Shown: one piece after another, positions 12,876-19,791 of the stretch | Layout: each line of letters starts with the position of its first letter | Numbering within the stretch: position 1 is the stretch's first letter | Source of the DNA: a virus | DNA: 33,979 nucleotides | Strand: one strand, 5' to 3' | IMG/VR virus record: IMGVR_UViG_3300032213_000907 | Span: 1-33,979 of that record | Made by a program: the position numbers and the translations under genes | The notes under the pieces: generated by a model | Database searches by the model: none | Told to the model about the DNA's origin: nothing | The model's input: only the letters and a program-made list of their open reading frames with translations

Positions 12876-13799
12876 ATGAGTAATATGTCAGCAATCATTT
12901 CACCCTATGGTGATGTCCAAAAAACAATCGACGAGCTGAACAAAGATACTCCCATTGTGAAGTTTGCGTATGAGTTCTGTAGGGAATTCGGTGTGCAAGT
13001 AAACGCAATCGTGAGTGGAAATATCGTCTCATCACGTCTTAGAGTTCTTTCTCTTGATGGAATTCAACTCGGTTTTATTTATACGGAGATGCACTGCAAC
13101 TCAAGTGGCGCAAGCGAGCCAGTTTATTTCTTTGAATCCCCAAACATCATCAAGAAAGCCAAAGGCACAGCGCGAGCCAACTCGAACACGAGGGACTCAA
13201 ACAAAATTAAAACTCTTATAACAAACCTCAAGAAGAACAGAGAGATTCCCGAAGTTAAGTCCATGCACGAAGCGCTTAAGCACGGCATCAGATATGCTTT
13301 TATAAATGTCTCTAAGGATAGAGTACCATCAATTTCTATCACTGATAGGCTGACGATAGATTTAATTGAGCACGTATTACTTGACAAATGTATTTCGCAT
13401 GAACAAAATGAAATACTCAGCGCAGTGTACAAAACATATCAGTCCGAAATGAAACAGTTTGAATCAAGTAATGAAAATGCAAAACGCTTTAAAAATGGCG
13501 CAAGAATCATTGGTATCACAAGTGGTGATAAGCCTTGCTACCTTGTTGGTGAAGCAACATACCATGATGGGAAGGTTGATATTCAGGGTAGCCTGAAACG
13601 CTATGACAGTCTGAAAGATGTTCCTGAATTCACAGCTGACGTGTTGATGATAAACACATACATGCAGTCGCAGTCACAAAACGACATGCGCAATGAATTA
13701 GGTTTACCGCGCAGAGACACATACTATCCAGACATTGATGTGTCAACAGGCTACGCAGGTGATGAGCTGTGGGTTGCTTTACCTAAGACAGCCCCATGA
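12876..13799 (+). CDS. Hypothetical protein (307 aa)
   Basis: ATG 12876 follows CAGGAGAATGCA. The first 120 residues look like a mixed alpha/beta domain (VNAIVSGNIVSSRLRVLSLD, GIQLGFIYTEMHCNSSG), the middle is helical and the end has a Pro/Tyr-rich stretch RRDTYYPDIDVSTGYAG. No family is recognised. The coding sequence contains copy 7 of TTCA-N8-TGAA at 13581-13598. The stop overlaps the next start as ATGA. Confidence 0.65.
   Translation: MSNMSAIISPYGDVQKTIDELNKDTPIVKFAYEFCREFGVQVNAIVSGNIVSSRLRVLSLDGIQLGFIYTEMHCNSSGASEPVYFFESPNIIKKAKGTARANSNTRDSNKIKTLITNLKKNREIPEVKSMHEALKHGIRYAFINVSKDRVPSISITDRLTIDLIEHVLLDKCISHEQNEILSAVYKTYQSEMKQFESSNENAKRFKNGARIIGITSGDKPCYLVGEATYHDGKVDIQGSLKRYDSLKDVPEFTADVLMINTYMQSQSQNDMRNELGLPRRDTYYPDIDVSTGYAGDELWVALPKTAP
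13581..13598 (+). promoter_or_regulatory. TTCA-N8-TGAA element, copy 7 (inside a gene)
   Basis: ATTCA-gggtagcc-TGAAAC matches copy 2 in seven of eight spacer bases, including GT at positions 3-4, but lies in the coding sequence of the 307-aa protein about 215 bases before the 13796 gene. It may be chance, or an internal operator for the downstream genes. Confidence 0.4.
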
Positions 13800-14173
13800 G
13801 AAAAGGCTATCACCCGATAACACATAGCATGTTGGATTACAGCTATCGTGTACCGATGTGGACGGCTGAAGATGAATACGAGATAAGTGTGGGTGAAAAC
13901 CATTCAAGGATGTTCACCAATGAAACACTTCCTGACCGTGTCAAGACAGCCATATCCATGATTAACGCATACCCGACGAGGGACTATGTGGATTGGGAAA
14001 TCAACCCCATCAATGTATATATCAATCATCAAGACCCATCACTTGACGATATTGGTTGGCGCATCAACCGCGGTATGTACATGCTTGTTTTAACGAATGA
14101 ATTCTTGGAGGACATAGCCAATGGCAGACACACCAGAAGCCAAAGTAAAGAAGAAAGTAAAAGCAGTGCTTGA
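13796..14173 (+). CDS. Hypothetical protein (125 aa)
   Basis: The gene overlaps the previous one by four bases (ATGA) and the next one by 53 bases in another frame. The translation begins MRKGYHPITHSMLDYSYRVP and is rich in aromatic and acidic residues (DYVDWEINPINVYINHQDPS). The last 20 residues, encoded in the overlap, are low-complexity and Ser/Lys-rich, as expected when one frame is constrained by the other. No family is recognised. Confidence 0.6.
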   Translation: MRKGYHPITHSMLDYSYRVPMWTAEDEYEISVGENHSRMFTNETLPDRVKTAISMINAYPTRDYVDWEINPINVYINHQDPSLDDIGWRINRGMYMLVLTNEFLEDIANGRHTRSQSKEESKSSA

Positions 14174-14423
14174 ATCATTGGGCGCGTACTACACCATGCC
14201 CGTGGCTGGCGTATTCGGACGTTCAGGTGTCCCTGACATCCTATGTTGCATCAACGGACGGTTCGTTGGTATTGAGTGCAAAGCGAACGGTGGTAAGACC
14301 ACACGGTTGCAGGACTCCAACTTGGATGCGATATGCAAAGCAGGGGGCGTTGCAATTGTTGTCAATGAAACAAACATTGGTTCACTGGGAGCTGACTTAT
14401 TAAAACTGGTATCAGGGGGCTGA
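14121..14423 (+). CDS. VRR-NUC domain nuclease (100 aa)
   Basis: ATG 14121 follows TTGGAGGACATAGCC. The protein is a stand-alone VRR-NUC, a PD-(D/E)xK-type fold. GRSGVPDIL places Asp at residue 39, and VGIECKANGG gives Glu 52 and Lys 54; Gln 64 in TRLQ completes the signature. Such stand-alone nucleases are frequent in phages and may resolve branched DNA or Holliday junctions. The length is normal. It begins inside the previous gene, so the two frames share 53 bases. Confidence 0.88.
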   Translation: MADTPEAKVKKKVKAVLESLGAYYTMPVAGVFGRSGVPDILCCINGRFVGIECKANGGKTTRLQDSNLDAICKAGGVAIVVNETNIGSLGADLLKLVSGG

Positions 14424-14424
14424 C

Positions 14425-14544
14425 ATGTGGGATGTACTTGTGACTGTAATTTTGATGGGCTTTGGCGCGTTCATGGTTGTGGTTGTGGGCGCTGTGTTCA
14501 TTGCGGCAATTTTCTATATGCAAAACGGAGGTAAAGATGATTGA
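14425..14544 (+). CDS. Small membrane protein (39 aa)
   Basis: ATG 14425 lies one base after the nuclease stop. The translation MWDVLVTVILMGFGAFMVVV-VGAVFIAAIFYMQNGGKDD is one long hydrophobic span with a short polar tail. Its 3' end carries the GGAGG that serves the next gene, whose ATG (14537) overlaps this stop. Phages carry many such peptides; a holin is not indicated because the gene is in the early block and has only one span. Confidence 0.5.
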   Translation: MWDVLVTVILMGFGAFMVVVVGAVFIAAIFYMQNGGKDD

Positions 14545-14761
14545 ACCAACGACACCTGACGAAAACGAAGCGTTCAACGAGTTGGAACGCATGAGTAAGG
14601 TGAAGCAGGAAACGGTGAGGGCTGCATTTGAAGCGATGTACCCAATCGTGGTACGCAACTTGGTGATTGAAGAAGTGGCACAGCACGTCGAGAAGCTGAC
14701 AGGTTTTGGACAAGACACCATCAGTTCGTTTGCAATCTATATCAGGGGGATGAAGCGATGA
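14537..14761 (+). CDS. Hypothetical protein (74 aa)
   Basis: ATG 14537 follows CGGAGGTAAAG, so the longer in-frame start at 14462 is rejected. The translation begins MIEPTTPDENEAFNELERMS and is acidic and helical. It is linked by ATGA overlap with the gene at 14758. No family is recognised. Confidence 0.6.
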   Translation: MIEPTTPDENEAFNELERMSKVKQETVRAAFEAMYPIVVRNLVIEEVAQHVEKLTGFGQDTISSFAIYIRGMKR

Positions 14762-14979
14762 GCTTCAGAGAATCAACAATCAAATACATCAAAGATGTAA
14801 TGCGAGCAAGAACCATCCATGAGGTGATTGCCAAAGAGTTGCACGAAGCACACCTACGCAAGCTGGAAGCAGAGACTGCGGCTGAGTATGCAGATGCGGC
14901 AATTAAATATAACGAGAGACGCATTGCTCGGTTGACTGCACGACTGACTGAACATACGGAGGAGGGGGACTACGCATGA
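14758..14979 (+). CDS. Hypothetical helical protein (73 aa)
   Basis: Start and stop both overlap their neighbours by ATGA. The whole protein is predicted helical and highly charged (HEVIAKELHEAHLRKLEAET), and a coiled coil over residues 20-60 is likely. No family is recognised. Confidence 0.6.
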   Translation: MSFRESTIKYIKDVMRARTIHEVIAKELHEAHLRKLEAETAAEYADAAIKYNERRIARLTARLTEHTEEGDYA

Positions 14980-15200
14980 CACAAGATGAAATCTATGAGA
15001 TGGCTCATCAAGCAGGGGTTAAAAATGAATTTAATTATGATTTTCGATTAAGTATTGAAGCCTTTGCCAAACTGGTAGCCGCCAAAGAGCGTGAAGCAAT
15101 TGCCAATGTTTTTCAAGAAATGACAAAGAATGGGCATCCATACATGATTAGGATGACAAATGCTATTGCCACAATCATCAGAGCCAGAGGTGAAGCATGA
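14976..15200 (+). CDS. Hypothetical protein (74 aa)
   Basis: The gene is part of the ATGA-linked chain. The translation begins MTQDEIYEMAHQAGVKNEFN and contains FAKLVAAKEREAIANVFQEM, a pattern repeated in many small phage proteins that end in a helix beginning FAxLVAAKEREA. No function is known. The region around 15015-15060 is more AT-rich than its surroundings. Confidence 0.65.
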   Translation: MTQDEIYEMAHQAGVKNEFNYDFRLSIEAFAKLVAAKEREAIANVFQEMTKNGHPYMIRMTNAIATIIRARGEA

Positions 15201-15448
15201 GACAAGAACCTATTGCATACATCAATGTGGAACAACGCAAGTTGGAATTTGCAAAGCCAATCATGTGGCATACGCCGACTGTCGTTAATTTAGAGCGTAT
15301 TCCACTTTTTACACATCAGCGCACATGGGTAGGTCTGACAAACAATGAACTTCAGCCAATTGCCGATGAGTACCGCATTCTTTTTGGTGGTTGGGTTGAA
15401 GACTTTGCTAGAGCCATTGAAGCCAAACTCAAGGAGAAGAACACATGA
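15197..15448 (+). CDS. Hypothetical phage protein ending FARAIEAKLKEKN (83 aa)
   Basis: The translation has RTWVGLTNNELQPIADEY followed by a C-terminal helix FARAIEAKLKEKN, a combination common in short phage proteins of unknown function. The helix region encodes GGAGAAGAACAC, which is the SD of the next gene. A diverged copy of just this end occurs at 15582-15656. Confidence 0.65.
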   Translation: MRQEPIAYINVEQRKLEFAKPIMWHTPTVVNLERIPLFTHQRTWVGLTNNELQPIADEYRILFGGWVEDFARAIEAKLKEKNT

Positions 15449-15585
15449 TTGAAGTATTGAAACAGGGTTACCACTGCGTAATTTGCGGTCGGTTTTTACT
15501 GGCAGATGAGTATGGTGTCATTGTCCATGACGATGTACCGCACCCTGCTGATATGGACTTTGAAGATGAGGAGAAACCACAATGA
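15445..15585 (+). CDS. Small CxxC protein (46 aa)
   Basis: This gene, ATGA-linked on both sides, encodes MIEVLKQGYHCVICGRFLLA followed by an acidic end. CVIC (residues 11-14) plus His residues near 28 and 33 could make one zinc site. No family is recognised. SD and coupling support it as a real gene. Confidence 0.55.
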   Translation: MIEVLKQGYHCVICGRFLLADEYGVIVHDDVPHPADMDFEDEEKPQ

Positions 15586-15656
15586 TTCTGAAATCACAAT
15601 CTATGCGGTTTGCCCATGCCATAGAAGCCAAGATCAAGGAGAAGAACAGTGCTTGA
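15582..15656 (+). pseudogene. Duplicated C-terminal fragment of the 15197 gene (24 codons)
   Basis: The frame MILKSQSMRFAHAIEAKIKE-KNSA matches the last 13 residues of the 83-aa protein at 15197 (FAHAIEAKIKEKN against FARAIEAKLKEKN). The DNA is about 80 percent identical over 40 bases. The 5' two-thirds of the parent gene are missing. It may still be translated through the ATGA overlap, but it looks like a deletion remnant. Its GGAGAAGAACA is kept and serves as the SD for the GTG start at 15649. Confidence 0.5.
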
Positions 15657-15861
15657 CCGACTCATTCTCAGTGCTGTGTTGACCACAGTGGGGTTCAATG
15701 GTTTATTCCCTGACCCACCACCGCCACCCGCACCGCTGACGCTGAAACAAAAAGCAAAGATGAAATCAATCAGTGGCGTATGCGAACGCAAGCGTGGGCA
15801 GAAACAAAGTGAAAACGTGAAACGTATGTGTAAACGATGGAAGGAACAACAAAATGCTTGA
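15649..15861 (+). CDS. Hypothetical Pro-rich/basic protein, GTG start (70 aa)
   Basis: GTG 15649 follows GGAGAAGAACA. The protein has a hydrophobic start (LDRLILSAVLTTVGF), a Pro run (DPPPPPAPL near residues 22-30) and a strongly basic C-terminal half with two Cys (GVCERKRGQ, MCKRWKEQQ). It could be an anchored basic peptide. The 3' end overlaps the next gene by eight bases. No family is recognised. Confidence 0.55.
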   Translation: MLDRLILSAVLTTVGFNGLFPDPPPPPAPLTLKQKAKMKSISGVCERKRGQKQSENVKRMCKRWKEQQNA

Positions 15862-16039
15862 AGTACACAACATCAACGGCAGACTAACGACACGCGATGT
15901 TTGGTACACGACCGATGACTACGGCACGTTATGGCGATTCGTTGTAACAGAAGGAGGCGTTAGGTTTTGGTGGGATGCCATACATGAAACAGCGATGATG
16001 AAGATTCTTGGATACACAGATTGGAGTAGACATGCTTGA
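15854..16039 (+). CDS. Hypothetical protein (61 aa)
   Basis: The ATG at 15854 follows AAGGAACAACAAA. The translation begins MLEVHNINGRLTTRDVWYTT and has an aromatic middle (TLWRFVVTEGGVRFWWDAIH). Its 3' end overlaps the start of the next gene by eight bases. No family is recognised. Confidence 0.55.
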   Translation: MLEVHNINGRLTTRDVWYTTDDYGTLWRFVVTEGGVRFWWDAIHETAMMKILGYTDWSRHA

Positions 16040-16199
16040 AGCAATCAGAACATTCTTTGGTAAAGTGCGCGGCTCACATGGTGAGCGCAAGACAATCGTT
16101 GAGCAGGGGTTGGTGTACAGATGCACTAGCTGCAATTTAATTTTCTTAACAAGAACCGCAGGGGAACAACACCAATGCCAAGACCCAAGACTGAACTGA
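16032..16199 (+). CDS. Small C2HC zinc-finger-like protein (55 aa)
   Basis: ATG 16032 with GGAGTAGAC is preferred over the in-frame TTG at 16008. The C-terminal half shows YRCTSC, then HQC after 13 residues (Cys, Cys, His, Cys), a likely single zinc site. The protein may bind nucleic acid; no family is recognised. Its end overlaps the next gene by 25 bases. Confidence 0.6.
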   Translation: MLEAIRTFFGKVRGSHGERKTIVEQGLVYRCTSCNLIFLTRTAGEQHQCQDPRLN

Positions 16200-16342
16200 C
16201 GACCAATCCAAAGATTGTTGGGGCGCGGTTAACACAAGAGCTGTTCAAAGAATGGCGAAAACTAGGAGGAGCTGTATGGCTAAGGAATTATTTAATCGAA
16301 AGTCAGAAAAAAAGAATCAATGTTCAGAACCAAAAATCTTGA
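16175..16342 (+). CDS. Small ribbon-helix-helix-like protein (55 aa)
   Basis: ATG 16175 follows GGGGAACAACACCA. The translation begins MPRPKTELTTNPKIVGARLT and continues QELFKEWRKLGGAVWLRNYL with a basic tail. A short basic beta segment (KIVGARL) followed by two helices fits a ribbon-helix-helix DNA-binding protein, and similar MPRPK-type small proteins are common in phages. Direct identification is not possible by eye. The last 67 bases overlap the next gene in a different frame. Confidence 0.55.
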   Translation: MPRPKTELTTNPKIVGARLTQELFKEWRKLGGAVWLRNYLIESQKKRINVQNQKS

Positions 16343-16452
16343 ACCAAGAGCAGTTGCTTAAATGGTGGCCGTTCCATAGAGTAGATGGGCGTTCGCTAGA
16401 AAAGTTACAAAAGCAAGAAGTGCTTAAGCACTCAGAGGAATCATTGTTTTAA
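16276..16452 (+). CDS. Hypothetical protein overlapping the previous gene (58 aa)
   Basis: ATG 16276 follows AGGAGGAGCTGT, the strongest SD in this area, which lies inside the 16175 gene. The translation begins MAKELFNRKSEKKNQ and has LKWWPFHRVDGRSLEKLQKQ in the middle. No family is recognised. Both overlapping frames have good starts, so I keep both. Confidence 0.55.
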   Translation: MAKELFNRKSEKKNQCSEPKILNQEQLLKWWPFHRVDGRSLEKLQKQEVLKHSEESLF

Positions 16453-16470
16453 TCAACCAAGGAGAGAGAA

Positions 16471-16926
16471 ATGGCTACAGCCAAAAAACAACGTGACACA
16501 GTGAAATCAAAAAAGGTTTTGTCGTACATGACATACCATCCAAACGCAACCACAGAAACTATTGCAACGAAATTTAATATCTCTAAGCAGTATGTGTATG
16601 TGATGCGCCATAAGATACGCAAGATGGCAAACACTCTGACACCGAAGACTGCGATAACACCGATTGTTAAACCTACAATTGTGGAGAAACATTTTGGTGT
16701 TGACATCGACAAACCACACGACCCAGTGAATGAGCCGTCGCATTACAAAGTGGGTGGGTTAGAGACGATTGACTTTATTGAAGCCAAGAAGTTAAATTAC
16801 AACTTGGGCAACGCCATAAAGTACATCACACGAGCCGACCACAAGGGAAGCAAAGCGCAAGACTTGGCGAAAGCTATTTGGTATCTACGAAGAGAAATAA
16901 CAAACAATGTCCCTAATAACTCTTGA
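16471..16926 (+). CDS. HTH plus DUF3310 protein (151 aa)
   Basis: ATG 16471 follows AAGGAGAGAGAA. Residues 15-50 (HPNATTETIATKFNISKQYV) look like a winged or simple helix-turn-helix. Residues 83-145 carry the DUF3310 signature: DPVNEPSHYKVGGLETIDFI, then NLGNAIKYITRADHKG and LAKAIWYLRREI. DUF3310 proteins are widespread phage proteins of unknown function, sometimes annotated as nucleotide kinases. A DNA-binding front end suggests regulation or replication. It overlaps the DNA polymerase start by 20 bases. Confidence 0.75.
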   Translation: MATAKKQRDTVKSKKVLSYMTYHPNATTETIATKFNISKQYVYVMRHKIRKMANTLTPKTAITPIVKPTIVEKHFGVDIDKPHDPVNEPSHYKVGGLETIDFIEAKKLNYNLGNAIKYITRADHKGSKAQDLAKAIWYLRREITNNVPNNS

Positions 16927-18778
16927 CTTTGAGACGTACTACACCGACACAGACCTTGGGTTCAAAAAGCAGACGACTGAAGAGTACGTGCGAGACCCTC
17001 GGTTTGAGGTCATAGGTGTAAGTGTTCAGGTGGATGCTGGAGAGCCAGTTTGGTTTTCAGGGACACATGAACAGATACGTAAGTTCTTCAAGCAGTTTGA
17101 CTGGAAGGGTAGTGCTGTCTTGGCGCACAACACGCTGTTCGATGGCGCTATCCTCAGTTGGATATTTAACATCAAACCAATGGCATTGTTGGATACATTG
17201 TCAATGGCGAGAGCATTGCATGGGGTGGACGCAGGTGGTTCACTTGCCGCCCTTGCAAAGCGCTATGGTATCGGGGAGAAGGGCGACGAGGTTGTCAAAG
17301 CAATCAACAAGACACGCCTAGACTTCACAGAAGAAGAGCTTGCACTGTACGGTGTGTATTGTAAAAACGATGTAGACCTGACATACAAGCTTTTCTTACT
17401 GATGATGCCGAGCTTTGACCCTGACGAGTTGAAGTTAATAGACATGACGTTGCGCATGTTCACCGACCCGATGCTGTATGTGAATCAGGATACCCTGAAA
17501 GAGCGATTTGATGACTTGGCGAAAGAGAAGTCAGATTTGCTTGCTTCACTGATGACTGACCTTGAATGCGCCACAGAGGAGGAGGTGCGCGAGAAGCTGT
17601 CGAGCAATGCCAAGTTTGCCAAGGTGTTGGAGAAGCTGGGCGTACCTGTGCCGATGAAGATGAGCGTGAAGCAGAAGAAGGAAGTGCCAGCACTTGCCAA
17701 GAAGGATGAAGGATTCATCGCACTGACTGAGAGCGAAGATACTTTTATTCAACACCTGTGCGCTGTGCGCTTGGGGACGAAGTCAACGCTTGAAACCAAA
17801 CGACTTGAACGGTTCATGGGCATAGGGTTACGCAACAAGGGTAGGTTACCTATCCCGTTGAAGTATTACGGCGCACACACTGGGCGGTGGTCAGGTACTG
17901 ACAAGGTGAACTTCCAGAACTTGCCGAGCAGGGATGCGAAGAAGAAAGCTTTGAAGAAAGCCATCGTGCCACCAGAGGGCTACATGGTGATTAACTCTGA
18001 CTCGTCGCAGATTGAGGCGCGGATACTTGCGTGGTTGGCAGGGCAAGAGGACGTCGTCAAGCAGTTTGCTGACGGTGAAGATGTCTACTCTATATTTTCA
18101 TCATCGGTCTACAACAGGACGATTACCAAAGCTGATGAGGTGGAACGATTCGTGGGCAAAACATGTATCTTGGGATTGGGTTTTGGTACAGGCGCATTCA
18201 AGCTACAACACACATTAGCTACGGCTCAACCAGTAAGCGTGAAGCTCCCCGAAGAACAGTGCAAGACCATCGTGGGTATTTATCGGGAAAAGAATTACAA
18301 GATACCTGAACTATGGGGCGACGCTGACAGGATGCTTGACACCATGATGAATGGCAACATCAAGAAGCCAATACAGCTTGGTGAACACGGTTGTTTGTTC
18401 TATGACAACGAGGGCGTCATCCTGCCAAATGGTCTGCGCATACGCTACCCCAACTTGAGGCGCATGGACAAGGATGGTAAGTCACAGATTGTTTACGATT
18501 CACGCAGGGGTGAAGTCTCAACTTGGGGCGGTAGTATCACAGAGAACGTGGTGCAAGCCTTGGCGCGAATCGTCGTAGGTAAACAGATGCTCGCCATATC
18601 CGAGAGATACCGTATTGCTTTAACAGTGCATGATGCGGCAGTTGTTGTTGTGCAAGAGGACGATGTACCCGAAGCGATAGCGTACATCAACCAAGTAATG
18701 TCTACCCCACCCGACTGGGCGACAGGCTTGCCAGTGGCATGTGAAACAAAAGTCGGTGCAACCTATGGAGACTGCTGA
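16907..18778 (+). CDS. DNA polymerase, family A with 3'-5' exonuclease (623 aa)
   Basis: This is the replicative polymerase. The DEDDy exonuclease has LDFETYY near residues 6-12, LAHNTLFD near 72 and YCKNDVDL near 150. The polymerase has motif A NSDSSQIEARIL (Asp near 365, Glu 370), motif B RFVGKTCILGLGFG near 414-427 with Phe in place of the usual Tyr, and motif C LTVHDAAVVVV (Asp near 576). Motif C has Ala where Pol I and T7 have Glu, as in several phage Pol A lineages. The length is typical for a phage Pol A without a 5' nuclease domain. It is linked to the next gene by TGATG. Confidence 0.95.
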   Translation: MSLITLDFETYYTDTDLGFKKQTTEEYVRDPRFEVIGVSVQVDAGEPVWFSGTHEQIRKFFKQFDWKGSAVLAHNTLFDGAILSWIFNIKPMALLDTLSMARALHGVDAGGSLAALAKRYGIGEKGDEVVKAINKTRLDFTEEELALYGVYCKNDVDLTYKLFLLMMPSFDPDELKLIDMTLRMFTDPMLYVNQDTLKERFDDLAKEKSDLLASLMTDLECATEEEVREKLSSNAKFAKVLEKLGVPVPMKMSVKQKKEVPALAKKDEGFIALTESEDTFIQHLCAVRLGTKSTLETKRLERFMGIGLRNKGRLPIPLKYYGAHTGRWSGTDKVNFQNLPSRDAKKKALKKAIVPPEGYMVINSDSSQIEARILAWLAGQEDVVKQFADGEDVYSIFSSSVYNRTITKADEVERFVGKTCILGLGFGTGAFKLQHTLATAQPVSVKLPEEQCKTIVGIYREKNYKIPELWGDADRMLDTMMNGNIKKPIQLGEHGCLFYDNEGVILPNGLRIRYPNLRRMDKDGKSQIVYDSRRGEVSTWGGSITENVVQALARIVVGKQMLAISERYRIALTVHDAAVVVVQEDDVPEAIAYINQVMSTPPDWATGLPVACETKVGATYGDC

Positions 18779-19782
18779 TGACACAAACGATTCCTGATAA
18801 AACGCTGAAAATAATTTCGTTCGGTAGGATTGCTGAAAACAAAACCTATCCATCAATACGAGAAGCTTTTAAGTCTGACCCAAAGATAGTGCTGGGTATG
18901 AGGTATGTGCTTGGAAGAATATCAACAGTAATAAAAGATAAAAATGTTATATGCTCAGAAGGCGCAGGTGAAGAAGTTGTTCAGGCGTTCTTAAAGTTTC
19001 CTAAGATAATTATTGAACGTAATTTTCAGCCGTCAGATTTTTATCATGGTACAGGGGACTGGACTGATGTATTTGTAGAAGAAGGCAGAATAAATTTACC
19101 CTTCCCCAAGATATGCGTGGTGACAGGTCAGCTTGAAGAAGAACGCACAGTATTAGGAAAAACATACGTTACTGTTAACGGCGAAAACAACGAACATAGT
19201 AGCGTCAATAGATTTGCTTTTCACATAGCTACTCAAGATGGCGACGGTATCCTCGTTCATTCGTTCCTTGCAGTTGATGCCGAGTCCTCTCAGCTACACA
19301 TAGCCACAACAAGATTAGCGATTACACAGACGTCAAACGGTACTCTAAAAGTATTTCCGCATGTGCATTCAGAGCAAGTAGGTTGGTTAAATATAGATTC
19401 GGTAGCGCAGATTGCGCGTGATGTATTGCGAGCAATCTACATGATGACTTACCACACAGGTGAGGCGTACATATCCATACCCACTCCCAGAGACATAGAA
19501 GTAAATCAGAAGAAGTTGCGCAAAGGCAAAACTCCGTTGATTGAATTTCGATTGATTTCAATTACAGGTAAAAAGCCACCTGAGCCATCAACACCTCACG
19601 GTACACACGCATCGCCTCGGCAGCATTGGAGGCGCGGTCACTGGAGAACATATAAATCTGGAAAGCGTTCGTGGGTCGAGCCTATGCTGGTGGGCGACGA
19701 GGCTAATGGCAAGATCATTAAGGATTATGCTGTTGGTCATTACAAGGAAAAACGATATGATTGGGCTTCCCAAACACAGTGA
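18778..19782 (+). CDS. Conserved phage hypothetical protein (334 aa)
   Basis: ATG 18778 overlaps the polymerase stop. The N-terminal two-thirds is unfamiliar (IISFGRIAENKTYPSIREAF, FPKIIIERNFQPSDFYHGTG). The C-terminal 70 residues carry SPRQHWRRGHWRTYKSGKRS followed by WVEPMLVGDEANGKIIKDYAV, a Trp/His/Arg module I have seen at the end of several phage proteins next to replication genes, without a function. Base composition is more AT-rich than the flanking polymerase and nuclease, hinting at separate acquisition. Confidence 0.7.
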   Translation: MTQTIPDKTLKIISFGRIAENKTYPSIREAFKSDPKIVLGMRYVLGRISTVIKDKNVICSEGAGEEVVQAFLKFPKIIIERNFQPSDFYHGTGDWTDVFVEEGRINLPFPKICVVTGQLEEERTVLGKTYVTVNGENNEHSSVNRFAFHIATQDGDGILVHSFLAVDAESSQLHIATTRLAITQTSNGTLKVFPHVHSEQVGWLNIDSVAQIARDVLRAIYMMTYHTGEAYISIPTPRDIEVNQKKLRKGKTPLIEFRLISITGKKPPEPSTPHGTHASPRQHWRRGHWRTYKSGKRSWVEPMLVGDEANGKIIKDYAVGHYKEKRYDWASQTQ

Positions 19783-19791
19783 AAATCAGTC

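Noticed and set aside
16907-18778. Inactive DNA polymerase because motif C reads HDA
   Set aside because: Both catalytic aspartates (motifs A and C) and the motif B Lys are present, and the same variant is known to me from other phage polymerases.
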